NCBI GenBank assembly: GCA_943842245.1
Contig: CALTAJ010000002.1
Coordinates: 769,596 to 833,595 of the forward strand
Reading direction: 5' to 3'
From: an uncultured Flavobacteriaceae bacterium
GTDB lineage: Bacteria; Bacteroidota; Bacteroidia; Flavobacteriales; Flavobacteriaceae
DNA length: 64,000 nt
Shown here piece after piece: positions 18,703 to 27,966 of this stretch. Numbering within the stretch: position 1 is the stretch's first letter; each line of letters opens with the position of its first letter. A program made the translations under genes and the position numbers. Under the pieces are notes generated by a model. The model worked only from the letters and a program-made list of their open reading frames with translations. It was not told the origin of the DNA and made no database searches.

Positions 18703-19473
18703 CTACTGCTTTTGGAGCCATTGGGACATGACTTTAAAAAATAATTTTGGGTTTTCAGCGTGTAACCAATGACCTGCTTTAGGAATAAGTGCCTGTTCTG
18801 CATTAGGAAAATGGTGCTTGATAATGGGATTATCGATCTCAAGTATGTAATCCGATGATTCTCCCTTGATGAAAAGACAAGGCAAACTAGCTTGTGCCTT
18901 TGCCTGCAATCCCGTCCCTATAGCTTGACTAGCATTTTTTAACACCTCAATATTTACACGCAGTCCCAAAGTTCCTGGAGTAACCCAATAGAGGTTTTTT
19001 AACAAAAACTGCCGTGTACTAGGATCGCTTACATAGGTAGATAAAACTTGATCAGCAGCTGATCGAGAAGTAATTTGATCAAAGTTTAAATGTGCGAGCC
19101 CGTTTAAAATTTGTTGGTGACGGGGTTCGTATTTTTTAGGTGCTATATCTGCAATAATACAAGCCCGAACCAAATCAGGATGGTAGCAAGCAAGATGCAT
19201 TAAGGTCTTCCCTCCCATGGAGTGACCTAAAGCCAAAACATTTTCCAACTGGTGCTCCTCACAATAGTTTACTACATCTTGAGCCATTAAAGGATATGTA
19301 AAATCAGAACTCCAAAAACTTTTACCATGATTGCGTTGATCGAGCAAATGCACTCGAAAGCCTAAAGCAGCGAGCCCCTTTGCATGGGTCTTCCAGTTAT
19401 CCCCCATCCCCAAAAATCCATGAAGTATTAAAAGATCAATTCCCTTTACCCCAACAATATTACTGTGAAGCAT
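18703..19473 (-). CDS. alpha/beta-fold hydrolase (esterase, YbfF-like)
   Basis: A 256-residue serine hydrolase. The oxyanion region LILHGFLGMGDNW, the nucleophile elbow GHSMGGKT with catalytic Ser, and the C-terminal catalytic His in KAGHWLHAENPK are all visible, and match the YbfF/esterase group. A TTG at 19479 would extend the frame by two codons; the ATG at 19473, just after the pdxJ stop, is a better start. It directly follows pdxJ, a pairing I recall in flavobacteria. Physiological substrate unknown. Confidence 0.9.
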   Translation of the reverse strand: MLHSNIVGVKGIDLLILHGFLGMGDNWKTHAKGLAALGFRVHLLDQRNHGKSFWSSDFTYPLMAQDVVNYCEEHQLENVLALGHSMGGKTLMHLACYHPDLVRACIIADIAPKKYEPRHQQILNGLAHLNFDQITSRSAADQVLSTYVSDPSTRQFLLKNLYWVTPGTLGLRVNIEVLKNASQAIGTGLQAKAQASLPCLFIKGESSDYILEIDNPIIKHHFPNAEQALIPKAGHWLHAENPKLFFKVMSQWLQKQ

Positions 19474-19475
19474 AC

Positions 19476-20192
19476 TCAATACGAAAGTCGTTGTAGGTAG
19501 ATAGGAATCACATTTTCAAATCCCAAATAGAGACTTTCACATATCAGAGCATGACCAATAGAAACTTCCAGGAGCGATGGAATCTTTTTAGCGAAATAAG
19601 CAATGTTATCAAGGTTTAAATCGTGTCCTGCATTGATCCCCAGTCCTAATTCATTTGCTCTTTCTGATGCTGCTACATAAGGTGCAATTGCTATTTCACG
19701 GTTTCGAGTATAATCAGCAGCATAGGCCTCAGTATAGAGTTCTATCCGATCAGTACCCGTTGCAGCTGCTCCCTCTATTTGATCCAAGACAGGGTCTATG
19801 AAAATTGAAGTTCGAATTCCTTCAGACTGGAACTTTTTTATGATTTCTTTTAAAAAATCTTGATTCTTTATTGTGTCCCAGCCCGCATTTGATGTTAAGG
19901 CATCCACCGCATCAGGAACAAGTGTTACTTGAGCAGGTTTAACTTTCATAACCAGATCAACAAATTTAGGAATGGGGTTTCCTTCTATATTAAATTCTGT
20001 GGTTAGAACTTCTGGTAGGGATCGAACGTCTTCATAACGAATATGCCTTTGATCTGGGCGAGGATGTACTGTTATCCCTTGAGCACCATACCGTTGTAAA
20101 TCTTTTGTAACCTCTAAAAGATTTGGCATAGTACCTCCCCGGGCGTTGCGAAGCGTCGCCACTTTGTTGATATTTACACTGAGTGCGGTCAT
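19476..20192 (-). CDS. pdxJ: pyridoxine 5'-phosphate synthase
   Basis: Condenses 1-deoxyxylulose-5-phosphate with 3-amino-2-oxopropyl phosphate to make pyridoxine-5'-phosphate (DXP-dependent vitamin B6 route). Seen: the start [17 protein letters not shown], the loop [22 protein letters not shown], and the C-terminal [14 protein letters not shown] and EVSIGHALI motifs of this TIM barrel. Length (238) is normal. Divergent from nadK across a 131-bp region with a -7 box facing each way. Confidence 0.97.
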   Translation of the reverse strand: MTALSVNINKVATLRNARGGTMPNLLEVTKDLQRYGAQGITVHPRPDQRHIRYEDVRSLPEVLTTEFNIEGNPIPKFVDLVMKVKPAQVTLVPDAVDALTSNAGWDTIKNQDFLKEIIKKFQSEGIRTSIFIDPVLDQIEGAAATGTDRIELYTEAYAADYTRNREIAIAPYVAASERANELGLGINAGHDLNLDNIAYFAKKIPSLLEVSIGHALICESLYLGFENVIPIYLQRLSY

Positions 20193-20204
20193 CTCTTTTT
20201 TCTA

Positions 20205-20212
20205 CAAAAGTA
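20205..20212 (-). promoter_or_regulatory. candidate -7 box for pdxJ
   Basis: On the minus strand TACTTTTG, matching TAnnTTTG, 12 bp before the pdxJ ATG. No TTG is found at -33, and the leader would be very short. Confidence 0.35.
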
Positions 20213-20292
20213 TTACCTTCTTGTCGAACTAAAAAAAATAATCCCTTTGTATGTATCTATTTTAAGAAGACTTAAAAAACCGATGTTATAAC

Positions 20293-20300
20293 TAGTTTTG
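20293..20300 (+). promoter_or_regulatory. candidate -7 box for nadK
   Basis: TAGTTTTG matches TAnnTTTG, 23 bp before the nadK ATG. The expected -33 TTG is replaced by CTT/TTA, so this is a half match. Confidence 0.4.
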
Positions 20301-20323
20301 TACCTTTACAATAGATTTTAGTC

Positions 20324-21205
20324 ATGTATATAGCGATCTACAGCGCATTTTTTTCTCCTACCTCAATTGCCTACATCAAAACGGTGATTGATTACCTCAA
20401 TGCAAATCAGCATGATTTTATTCTTGTCGATAGATTGAGGAAACATTTAGATGACAAAGGGGCAGCTTATAAGTATTTTAAAGATGACCAAGTGATTGAA
20501 GGAAAAGTTGATTTTCTTTTCTCTGTTGGAGGAGATGGTACTCTTTTACGATCCATAACTGTAATTCGAGACACAAAAATTCCAATTTTAGGAATAAATG
20601 CAGGAAGATTAGGCTTTTTAACATCCATCAAAAAAGATACTCTTGAAGAAGGTCTAGACTTATTTTTCGAAGGAAAGTACACAAACATCAAACGTTCTCT
20701 TCTCGAGGTTTCTACAAAAAAACCTGTTGATACATTACAACATTTCAAATATGCTCTTAATGAAGTAAGTATTAATCGAAAAAATACTACATCTTTACTA
20801 AGCATAGATGCCAAACTAGATGATCAGTTTTTGACAACTTACTGGGCTGATGGCTTAATTATTGCAACTCCAACTGGTTCTACAGGCTATTCTTTAAGCA
20901 GTGGTGGACCAATTGTTTCTCCATCTTCTGAATGCTTAATTGTTAATCCTATAGCTCCGCATAATATTAATATGCGACCTTTAATTGTTCCTGATAAAAC
21001 TATTTTTGAAATTTCAGTTAAAGGACGTGGAAAAAACTATTTACTTTCTTTAGACTCAAGAATTCTAACTATTGAAAACGGCAATGATATATTTATCAAG
21101 AAGGCAAAATTCAATGCAATAACTGTTCAGTTAGATGGAACTTTCTTTTTCAATACATTACGTGAAAAACTTTTTTGGGGTCACGACTCTCGAAACATAC
21201 AATAA
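20324..21205 (+). CDS. nadK: NAD kinase
   Basis: Phosphorylates NAD to NADP. The GGDGT motif is present (FSVGGDGTLLRSI), as are NAGRLGFLT, NEVSI and the glycine-rich TPTGSTGYSLSSGGPIVSP of the all-beta C-terminal domain. Length (293) is normal. The gene begins a plus-strand run toward DUF6089, uppS, bamA and two ompH genes, a gene order I recall from flavobacteria. Confidence 0.97.
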   Translation: MYIAIYSAFFSPTSIAYIKTVIDYLNANQHDFILVDRLRKHLDDKGAAYKYFKDDQVIEGKVDFLFSVGGDGTLLRSITVIRDTKIPILGINAGRLGFLTSIKKDTLEEGLDLFFEGKYTNIKRSLLEVSTKKPVDTLQHFKYALNEVSINRKNTTSLLSIDAKLDDQFLTTYWADGLIIATPTGSTGYSLSSGGPIVSPSSECLIVNPIAPHNINMRPLIVPDKTIFEISVKGRGKNYLLSLDSRILTIENGNDIFIKKAKFNAITVQLDGTFFFNTLREKLFWGHDSRNIQ

Positions 21206-21265
21206 AAAAGGGCTTTTTCGGTTTATATAGTACAAAAAATACGGGTATTTCCGTAGGTTAAACTA

Positions 21266-21973
21266 ATGCATAAAAAAGTTTACATAGTTTTCTGCTTTTT
21301 CTCTGCAATTATTACCTCAGCTCAATTTCACGAAATCGGTGTTTTTCTTGGAGGAAGTAATTACATTGGTGATGTTGGAACAGACCGATATTTGGACCCT
21401 AATGAGCTTGCTTATGGATTAATATATAAATGGAATGTAACCGATCGTTATTCTTTTAGAGGCGGAGTAACATTTACAACCCTTAGAGAAAATGAATTCA
21501 ATAATAATGCAATAAATCGCTTTAGGAGGTCTTATAAAGTAGAGAATTCTCTTCAGGAATTTACAGGAGGTATCGAAATCAACTTTAAGGAGTTTAATCT
21601 TCACGATCCTAAATTAAGCTTCACTCCATATATTTTCTATGGCTTGAGCTATTTTAGATATGATCAATTTTATATAACACCGAACGTATCCACATCACCT
21701 CCAAATTACGTAAACTATGGAAAAGATAGAGAAATAGCGCTTCCTTTAATAATTGGATTTAAAGTAAATCCAAATCCCTTTTTTGTAATTGGTTTTGAAA
21801 TTGGGGCAAGATATTCAATGACTGATAATCTTGATGGAAGTAATCCCCAAAATGAATTTGCTGATAATCTTGAATATAAATTTGGAAATATAGCGAATAA
21901 TGATTGGTATATTTTTACCGGTATTACAATTTCTTTTACCTTTGGCGATCTTCCATGTTATTGTAAAGAGTAG
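21266..21973 (+). CDS. DUF6089 family protein, predicted outer-membrane beta-barrel
   Basis: A 235-residue exported protein of unknown function. It has a signal peptide ending near SAQ, then GVFLGGSNYIGDVG and alternating beta-strands with conserved TDRYSFRGGVTF and FTPYIFYGLSYFRYD segments, ending in FTGITISFTFGDLPCYCKE. This matches the flavobacterial DUF6089 family, which always seems to sit near uppS and bamA. Its stop is directly followed by the uppS ATG, so it is in the bamA operon. An accessory role in envelope assembly is an inference from context. Confidence 0.85.
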   Translation: MHKKVYIVFCFFSAIITSAQFHEIGVFLGGSNYIGDVGTDRYLDPNELAYGLIYKWNVTDRYSFRGGVTFTTLRENEFNNNAINRFRRSYKVENSLQEFTGGIEINFKEFNLHDPKLSFTPYIFYGLSYFRYDQFYITPNVSTSPPNYVNYGKDREIALPLIIGFKVNPNPFFVIGFEIGARYSMTDNLDGSNPQNEFADNLEYKFGNIANNDWYIFTGITISFTFGDLPCYCKE

Positions 21974-22693
21974 ATGAATAAAAAACCAAAACATGTAGCT
22001 ATTATTATGGACGGTAATGGCCGATGGGCAAAAAAACAAGGTAAAAATCGTTTTATAGGTCACCAAAAAGGAGCTAAAGTCGTTAAAGACATAGTTGAAG
22101 AAGCCACAAAAAATGAGATTAACTTTTTAACCCTCTTTGCTTTTTCAACTGATAATTGGAGTCGCCCAAAAGATGAAATTAATTTATTGATGAAACTCCT
22201 AGTCGGTTCTCTTAAAAAAGAATTTAATAGAATTTTCGACAACAACATTCGTCTTTGTTCCGTTGGTAATTTAAATACACTCCCGGATATAGTAAAAGAG
22301 GAGTTGTTATTTGTTATTGAAAAAACAAAAACTAACACTGGAATGGTGCTTACACTAGCCTTAAATTATGGGGGAAAAGAGGAAATTATAGATGCTATAA
22401 AAGCAATTTCAAACAAAGTTAAAAATAGTATAATTTCTCCAGAAAAAGTTGACGAATCCACCATAATTGAGCATCTTTACACGCGAAATCTACCTCCCGT
22501 AGATTTACTTATTAGAACCAGTGGAGAAGAACGAATTAGTAATTTCCTTTTGTGGCACATTGCTTATGCAGAATTGTATTTCACAAAAACCTTATGGCCT
22601 GATTTCAAAAAAAAGGATTTAAGAGAAGCATTATTAAATTATAGTAAACGAGAAAGAAGATTTGGAAAAACGAGCGAACAACTCATTACTTAG
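21974..22693 (+). CDS. uppS: isoprenyl transferase (undecaprenyl diphosphate synthase)
   Basis: Extends farnesyl diphosphate with cis-isoprene units to the C55 carrier lipid for peptidoglycan and surface glycans. The start IIMDGNGRWAKKQGK carries the catalytic Asp and the GxGRW motif; RFIGHQKGAK, FSTDNWSRP, and RTSGEERISNFLLWHIAYAE follow. 239 residues, normal length. It abuts DUF6089 and overlaps the bamA start by 32 bp. Confidence 0.97.
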   Translation: MNKKPKHVAIIMDGNGRWAKKQGKNRFIGHQKGAKVVKDIVEEATKNEINFLTLFAFSTDNWSRPKDEINLLMKLLVGSLKKEFNRIFDNNIRLCSVGNLNTLPDIVKEELLFVIEKTKTNTGMVLTLALNYGGKEEIIDAIKAISNKVKNSIISPEKVDESTIIEHLYTRNLPPVDLLIRTSGEERISNFLLWHIAYAELYFTKTLWPDFKKKDLREALLNYSKRERRFGKTSEQLIT

Positions 22694-25226
22694 GCCATTA
22701 TTAAATTTTTGGGTCTTCGGGCTAGTCCTTTTTTCAGGTAGTCATTCTTATGCCCAAAACGAAAGCTTCGTCAAAGGGAAATCATATATTTTAGACTCTA
22801 TTAGTGTTAGTGGAATAAAAACATTCAACACACAAACAGTAATATCATATAGTGGACTCAATAAAGGACAGAAAATAAATGTTCCTGGAGAGGATGTTAG
22901 TGCAGTTATTAAAAAACTCTGGGGTCTTGAACTATTTAGTGATATCAATTTTTATGTTACAAAAGTTAAAAACAACAAGATTTCTTTAGAAATTGATGTG
23001 GTAGAGTTACCCACACTAACTAATGTTAAAATTAATGGTTTAAAAAAGGGGGTTATTGAAAGTTTGATAAAAGATACTGATTTAACAACTGGAAAGAAGC
23101 TATCAGAAAGCTTTCTAACTAACACAAAAAATTTCATTGAAAATAAGTATAAAAAAGAAGGTTTTTTAGACACTAAAGTGACATTAATTACAACAAAGGA
23201 CAGTATTGGAGAAAACTCTTTTAAAATGGTTGTTAATGTGGACAAAGGATCGCGTATAAAAATTAAAGAGATTAATTTCGTTGGGAACGAAATTTTTAAA
23301 TCTAACAAGCTTAGGTCAAAACTTAAAAACACAAAACATAAAACCTCCAAACGTATTTGGAAGCGATCAAAATTTATTGAGAAAGATTTTAGGGAAGATT
23401 TATCAAGTTTAATTAATTTTTACAAGGAAGAAGGATATCGTGATGCTAGAATTCTCTCTGATACATTAATAAGAAATGATAACGACTCAAATACGATTAG
23501 CTTAAATCTTGATGTTGAAGAAGGAAGCAAGTATTACTTTGGCGATATTGATTTTATTGGAAATACTGTATATTCTAATAATATTTTACAACGAGTTCTG
23601 GGGCTTAAAAAAGGAGATGTATACAACGGAGTATTGTTGAAGAAACGTATTGCTGACAATTCAAAACCTGATGGAGAAGACATTACTAATCTTTATCAAA
23701 ACAGTGGTTATCTATTTTCTAATGTGAATGCTGTAGAGGTAAGTGCAACTGAAGATACTATTAATTTTGAAATTCGAATTACAGAAGGAAAATTAGCAAA
23801 CTTCAACAAAATTTCTGTTGAAGGAAATACAAAAACAAACGATCATGTCATTTATCGAGAACTTCGAACTAAGCCTGGAGAATTATATAGTAAAAGTAAA
23901 CTCGTAAGAACCGTTCGTGAAGTTGGTCAATTAGGCTTTTTTGACGCTGAACAAATCAATCCACAAATCGAAAATGTAGATCCTAACTCAGGAACAATTG
24001 ATGTTCGATTTGACTTAGTCGAATCTGGAGCAAGTCAAATTGAACTTCAAGGAGGTTATGGACAAGGCGGATTCATTGGTACTCTTGGACTCTCATTCAA
24101 TAATTTTTCTATGAGGAATATTTTAGATAAAACTAAATATAAACCTCTTCCCATGGGAGATGGTCAAACTTTGGCTCTAAGACTTCAGGCTAGTCAATTT
24201 TACAGCACCTATAGCTTTAGTTTTTCTGAACCTTGGCTAGGAGGAAGTCAACCTGTCCAGTTTTCAACCTCTTTACAACACACTATTCAATATCGCTATG
24301 ATTTTTTTACTGGATTAGCTGATAAAACTCAATCCTTTCAAATAAGTGGTGTAACATTAGGATTAGCAAAAAGGCTTCAGGTACCTGACGATTTTTTTCA
24401 GCTTTCTCAAGCAATATCCTTCCAGTACTATAATTTACAGAATTATTACACGGGTTTATTTACATTTGGCGATGGAGAATCTAATAATTTAGCCTACACG
24501 GTAAATTTGACACGAAATAATACTAGAATTAATCCAATTTTTCCTACTGGAGGGTCTACTTTTAGTATTAATGCCAAGTTTACTCCCCCATATTCTCTTT
24601 TTTCAGGTAAAGATTATTCAAATCTTGCAAGTTTAGAAGAATTTCAAGATGAAAATGGCAATCCTCTTACTGAGGTAATTGATCAAGAAAGATTCCGTTG
24701 GCTTGAATTTTATAAAATCAAATTTAACGGTACGTGGTATACACCAGTTTATGAAAAATTAACACTTAAAACCCAAGTTGACTTCGGGTTTATAGGTGCC
24801 TATAATCTTTCAAGGGGAAATATTCCTTTTGAACGCTTTTTCCTTGGAGGTGATGGAATGGTAAGCTATGCTCTCGATGGCCGTGAAACAATAGCTCTTA
24901 GAGGATATCCCAATCAATCGCTTTCTAGCAGAGACGGCTCAAATATATACAATAAGTTTTCTTTAGAACTTCGCTATCCTATTACCTTAAAACCAAGCGC
25001 ATCCATATATGCTTTAACTTTTTTAGAGGCAGGAAATGGTTACAATAATTTTAGAGAATTTAATCCCTTCAGTTCCAAGCGTTCTGCAGGTGCTGGAGTT
25101 AGAATTTTCATGCCTGCTTTTGGCCTATTAGGAATTGATTTTGCATATGGTTTTGATAATGTAAACTCTAACTTAACCACTCCCAATGGTTGGGAGACAC
25201 ATTTTGTTATTGGACAGCGTTTTTAA
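22662..25226 (+). CDS. bamA: outer-membrane protein assembly factor BamA
   Basis: Inserts beta-barrel proteins into the outer membrane. The 854 residues comprise a signal peptide (about 1-31, ending YAQ), five POTRA domains (about 40-440; repeated G-N-x-x-x motifs such as INFVGNEIFKSNKLR and ISVEGNTKTNDHVI), and a 16-strand barrel with GxxGSQPVQFST, the RGYPNQSLSSRDG loop and a C-terminal Phe (GQRF). The only plausible start before the signal peptide is TTG at 22662, inside uppS: the frame has a stop at 22635 and no ATG. Followed by two ompH/skp genes, its periplasmic chaperone partners. Confidence 0.95.
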   Translation: MEKRANNSLLRPLLNFWVFGLVLFSGSHSYAQNESFVKGKSYILDSISVSGIKTFNTQTVISYSGLNKGQKINVPGEDVSAVIKKLWGLELFSDINFYVTKVKNNKISLEIDVVELPTLTNVKINGLKKGVIESLIKDTDLTTGKKLSESFLTNTKNFIENKYKKEGFLDTKVTLITTKDSIGENSFKMVVNVDKGSRIKIKEINFVGNEIFKSNKLRSKLKNTKHKTSKRIWKRSKFIEKDFREDLSSLINFYKEEGYRDARILSDTLIRNDNDSNTISLNLDVEEGSKYYFGDIDFIGNTVYSNNILQRVLGLKKGDVYNGVLLKKRIADNSKPDGEDITNLYQNSGYLFSNVNAVEVSATEDTINFEIRITEGKLANFNKISVEGNTKTNDHVIYRELRTKPGELYSKSKLVRTVREVGQLGFFDAEQINPQIENVDPNSGTIDVRFDLVESGASQIELQGGYGQGGFIGTLGLSFNNFSMRNILDKTKYKPLPMGDGQTLALRLQASQFYSTYSFSFSEPWLGGSQPVQFSTSLQHTIQYRYDFFTGLADKTQSFQISGVTLGLAKRLQVPDDFFQLSQAISFQYYNLQNYYTGLFTFGDGESNNLAYTVNLTRNNTRINPIFPTGGSTFSINAKFTPPYSLFSGKDYSNLASLEEFQDENGNPLTEVIDQERFRWLEFYKIKFNGTWYTPVYEKLTLKTQVDFGFIGAYNLSRGNIPFERFFLGGDGMVSYALDGRETIALRGYPNQSLSSRDGSNIYNKFSLELRYPITLKPSASIYALTFLEAGNGYNNFREFNPFSSKRSAGAGVRIFMPAFGLLGIDFAYGFDNVNSNLTTPNGWETHFVIGQRF

Positions 25227-25290
25227 TCTAAAAATTAGTACTAATAGAGACTTCTAATAATATCCTTCAAAACTTATCGTTAATAGAGTA

Positions 25291-25887
25291 ATGATAAGAA
25301 ATTTGCCTCTATTTTTATTATTTATTTTTAATTTGAGCTTTTGTAATATTTTAAATGCACAGAGAGGAACACGCGTTGGTTATATTGATATGAATATTAT
25401 ACTTGAAAGTGTAGTCGAGTATAAAAAAGCAAGTCAATTATTAGATAAGAATATTGAGAATTGGAAAAAGGAGATTGAATTAAAAAAAATCCAATTAAAA
25501 CAAATTGAGGACCAACTTAACGTAGAGCGCATATTACTCACTCCAGAATTAATCAAAGACAGAGAACTTGAAATTCAAGATTTTGCACTTGATATTATAA
25601 ATTTGCAAGAAAAACGCTTTGGGCCAGTTGGAGATATGATTTTACAACGCTCAAAATTAATTCAGCCAGTTCAGGATCAGGTTCTAACGATTGTAAAACA
25701 AATAGCAGAGGAGAAAAAATATGATTTTATTTTTGATCGATCTTCAAGCGTAACAATGTTATATTCCGCAAAAATTTACGATATTAGCGACCTAGTTATA
25801 AAAAAAATAAATAGACAACAACGTATACAAAATAGAAAGGACCAATTAGAAAAGTTAAAATCTAAAACTAGCTCCTTAAATAATTAA
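25291..25887 (+). CDS. OmpH/Skp-family periplasmic chaperone (first copy)
   Basis: A 198-residue exported protein with a signal peptide (about 1-23), the short GYIDMNIILESV strand typical of OmpH/Skp, a long charged coiled-coil hairpin (about 45-120, rich in K, E and L) and the returning YDFIFDRSSSVTMLYS strand. Skp holds unfolded outer-membrane proteins for delivery to BamA. The C-terminal tail after about 160 is basic and longer than in the second copy. It is separated from bamA by 64 bp. Confidence 0.9.
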   Translation: MIRNLPLFLLFIFNLSFCNILNAQRGTRVGYIDMNIILESVVEYKKASQLLDKNIENWKKEIELKKIQLKQIEDQLNVERILLTPELIKDRELEIQDFALDIINLQEKRFGPVGDMILQRSKLIQPVQDQVLTIVKQIAEEKKYDFIFDRSSSVTMLYSAKIYDISDLVIKKINRQQRIQNRKDQLEKLKSKTSSLNN

Positions 25888-25900
25888 CATACTAAACATT

Positions 25901-26407
25901 ATGAAAAACCTTACTCCCTTTATCGTTAGTTTCCTATTATTAGTTGCACCACTAAGCATCGAGGCACAATCAAAAGTTGCCCATATCAACACTCAGCAAT
26001 TAATCAGTGAAATGCCAGAGGTAATTACAGCCCAAAATGAACTAAAAAAATTAGAAGAGCAATATGCTAAGGAATTAGAGACCTCAGCTAAGGAGTTTCA
26101 GACAAAAGCGCAAACTTATCAGGGTGATGCTCAAAACCAGACTGAGCTTATTAATCAGCAACGTCAAGTAGAATTGCAAGAAATGCAGCAACGTATCCAA
26201 GAGTTTAGAGAAACAGCAGCTCAAGAACTTCAAAAACGTTCTGCTGAGATGATGCGTCCTTTATATGAAAAAGCCCGTGTTGCAATCGAAAAGGTTGCTA
26301 CCGCTCAAGGATTTGACTATGTTTTGGATTCAAGCCCCGGAGGAAGTGTAATTATGGCTTCTGGAACTGATTTGATAACAGCCGTCAAAACAGACTTAGG
26401 GTTCTAG
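25901..26407 (+). CDS. OmpH/Skp-family periplasmic chaperone (second copy)
   Basis: A 168-residue paralogue of the preceding gene, 13 bp downstream. Signal peptide to about 22 (IEAQ), the KVAHINTQQLISEMPE strand, a Gln/Glu-rich coiled-coil (about 45-125) and the closing FDYVLDSSPGGSVIMASGTDL strand. The hairpin composition (Q and E) differs from the Lys-rich first copy, so the two may have different clients or form mixed trimers; this is inference. A terminator follows. In many flavobacteria murI comes next; here it does not. Confidence 0.92.
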   Translation: MKNLTPFIVSFLLLVAPLSIEAQSKVAHINTQQLISEMPEVITAQNELKKLEEQYAKELETSAKEFQTKAQTYQGDAQNQTELINQQRQVELQEMQQRIQEFRETAAQELQKRSAEMMRPLYEKARVAIEKVATAQGFDYVLDSSPGGSVIMASGTDLITAVKTDLGF

Positions 26408-26428
26408 AAATTAAAAGAAATTCAATTT

Positions 26429-26456
26429 AAAGGTGTCTTTTGGACGCCTTTTTTTA
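26429..26456. terminator. bidirectional intrinsic terminator between ompH and the gamma-carbonic anhydrase gene
   Basis: AAAGGTGTC (26429-26437) pairs with GACGCCTTT (26443-26451) with one G-U pair and a 5-nt loop, followed on the plus strand by a T-run. Several A residues flank the other side, so it may also serve the converging minus-strand gene, whose stop codon lies inside the T-run. Confidence 0.8.
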
Positions 26457-26966
26457 TTGTTTAAACCAAGAGGCGTATATAATATAGTTTTGTGCAACTC
26501 TTTCGATCTCGCTTTTCTGTAGATGTGGATCGATATCTTTTATTTTTTTTGCAGGTACGCCAGCGAATATGGTTCCTGGAGGAACTATTGTATTTTGGGT
26601 TACCACTGCTCCAGCAGCTATTATACTATTGCTTCCAACTTCACAATGGTCCATAATAATACTACCCATACCAATCAAAACATTGTCATTGATTTTACAG
26701 CCATGAACAATCGCATTATGACCTATTGAAACATTATTGCCAATATGAGTTGAAGCGGTTTCATAAGTGGCATGAATTACAACACCATCTTGAATATTAA
26801 CTTTATTGCCTATCCGAATTGAATTTACATCTCCCCTTACAACAGCTTGGAACCAAACAGAAACCTCATCACCTATTTTAACATCACCGATAAGTGTAGA
26901 GTTTTCTGCAAAAAAACAATCTAATCCATAAGAAGGAGTGCTTCCTCTTACTGACTTAATTAACAT
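26454..26966 (-). CDS. gamma-carbonic anhydrase family protein (left-handed beta-helix)
   Basis: 170 residues made almost entirely of hexapeptide repeats ([LIV]-G-x-x-x-x), the left-handed beta-helix of the gamma-CA/YrdA/PaaY group. Three putative zinc-ligand histidines are present in HATYETASTHIGNNVSIGHNAIVHG. The C-terminal helix (about 145-170) is typical. The family includes real carbonic anhydrases and many proteins with no known activity, so enzyme activity is likely but not certain. Stands alone between two converging or diverging genes. Confidence 0.9.
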   Translation of the reverse strand: MLIKSVRGSTPSYGLDCFFAENSTLIGDVKIGDEVSVWFQAVVRGDVNSIRIGNKVNIQDGVVIHATYETASTHIGNNVSIGHNAIVHGCKINDNVLIGMGSIIMDHCEVGSNSIIAAGAVVTQNTIVPPGTIFAGVPAKKIKDIDPHLQKSEIERVAQNYIIYASWFKQ

Positions 26967-27048
26967 GATTTATTATTTCTAACAAATTACAAAAAGATTT
27001 TCTGTAAAAATAGCCTCTCTCAAGAACCTTTATTCAAAAGGCAATGAT

Positions 27049-27056
27049 TATTTTTG
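27049..27056 (+). promoter_or_regulatory. candidate -7 box for the nifU-like gene
   Basis: TATTTTTG matches TAnnTTTG, 19 bp before the ATG at 27076. No TTG is found at the expected -33 position. Confidence 0.4.
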
Positions 27057-27075
27057 ATTTATAGAATTTGTAATA

Positions 27076-27963
27076 ATGAAAGTTTTTCAAATAAAGGCAG
27101 CAGCAGAGAAAGGAAATGTAAAGGCACAATTTGTTTTAAATCAAATTATAGGGTCAAAAAAAAGTATCCATTTTAAAAATATTGATGATGCTAAAAGTGC
27201 ACCATTAATTCAACAATTATTTTATTTGCCTTTTGTAAAATCAGTAAGCCTTCATGAAAAAAGTCTAGAGGTAGAACGCTTTGATATTTTAGAATGGGAG
27301 GATGTTATAGAAGAAGTAAGAGTCCAACTAGAAAACTACCTAAATGATGGAGGTGCAGTTTTAGAAGAAATTGCAAATGATAAAGTGCCTGTGAGTGTAT
27401 ATGCTGAAAGCACACCCAATCCCTCTGTAATGAAATTTGTTGCTAATAAAAAACTTGTTTCTGAAAGTTTAGAGTTTAAAAATATAGATGAAGCTAAAAA
27501 TGCCCCTTTACCTCTAAAGCTATTTCATTTTGCATTTGTTAAAGAGGTTTTTATCAGTGAAAATTATGTTTCAATTACAAAATTCGAAGTCAATAGCTGG
27601 GATGAAGTTGTGATGGAAATCAGAGAATTTATCCGATCATTTATTGAAGAAGGAAATATCATTATAGAGCATCACGAGACATCTAATTCCAAAGAAGATA
27701 AAATTTATACAGAGAATCTGGATCCTTTAGAAGCTCAAATTGTATCAATTTTAGATGAATATATTAAACCCGCAGTAGCCTCTGATGGAGGAAATATTCA
27801 ATTTGAGTCTTATGACCCTTCAAATAAATCAGTTCAAGTTATACTTCAAGGAGCATGCAGTGGCTGCCCATCATCCACTTTTACATTAAAAAATGGGATT
27901 GAAAATATGCTAAAAGAAATGATGCCTGGTAAAATTGAAAATGTAGTAGCTGTTAACGGTTAA
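27076..27963 (+). CDS. NifU-family iron-sulfur scaffold protein with two Nfu N-terminal-type domains
   Basis: A 295-residue cytosolic Fe-S cluster carrier. Two Nfu_N-type domains are in tandem: about 1-97 (HFKNIDDAKSAPLIQQLFYLPFVKSV) and about 105-205 (ESTPNPSVMKFV, FKNIDEAKNAPLPLKLFHFAFVKEV). A C-terminal NifU domain follows (about 215-295) with the cluster-binding CSGC at 261-264. The first repeat lacks the ESTPNP segment of the second. Nfu proteins pass 4Fe-4S clusters to client enzymes. It converges on tsaB with a 3-bp gap. Confidence 0.93.
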   Translation: MKVFQIKAAAEKGNVKAQFVLNQIIGSKKSIHFKNIDDAKSAPLIQQLFYLPFVKSVSLHEKSLEVERFDILEWEDVIEEVRVQLENYLNDGGAVLEEIANDKVPVSVYAESTPNPSVMKFVANKKLVSESLEFKNIDEAKNAPLPLKLFHFAFVKEVFISENYVSITKFEVNSWDEVVMEIREFIRSFIEEGNIIIEHHETSNSKEDKIYTENLDPLEAQIVSILDEYIKPAVASDGGNIQFESYDPSNKSVQVILQGACSGCPSSTFTLKNGIENMLKEMMPGKIENVVAVNG

Positions 27964-27966
27964 TGT

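Noticed and set aside
21206-21265. AAAAAG-GG-CTTTTT sequence after nadK as a terminator
   Set aside because: The stem is A/T only with a loop too small to be stable, and the next genes probably belong to the same transcript.
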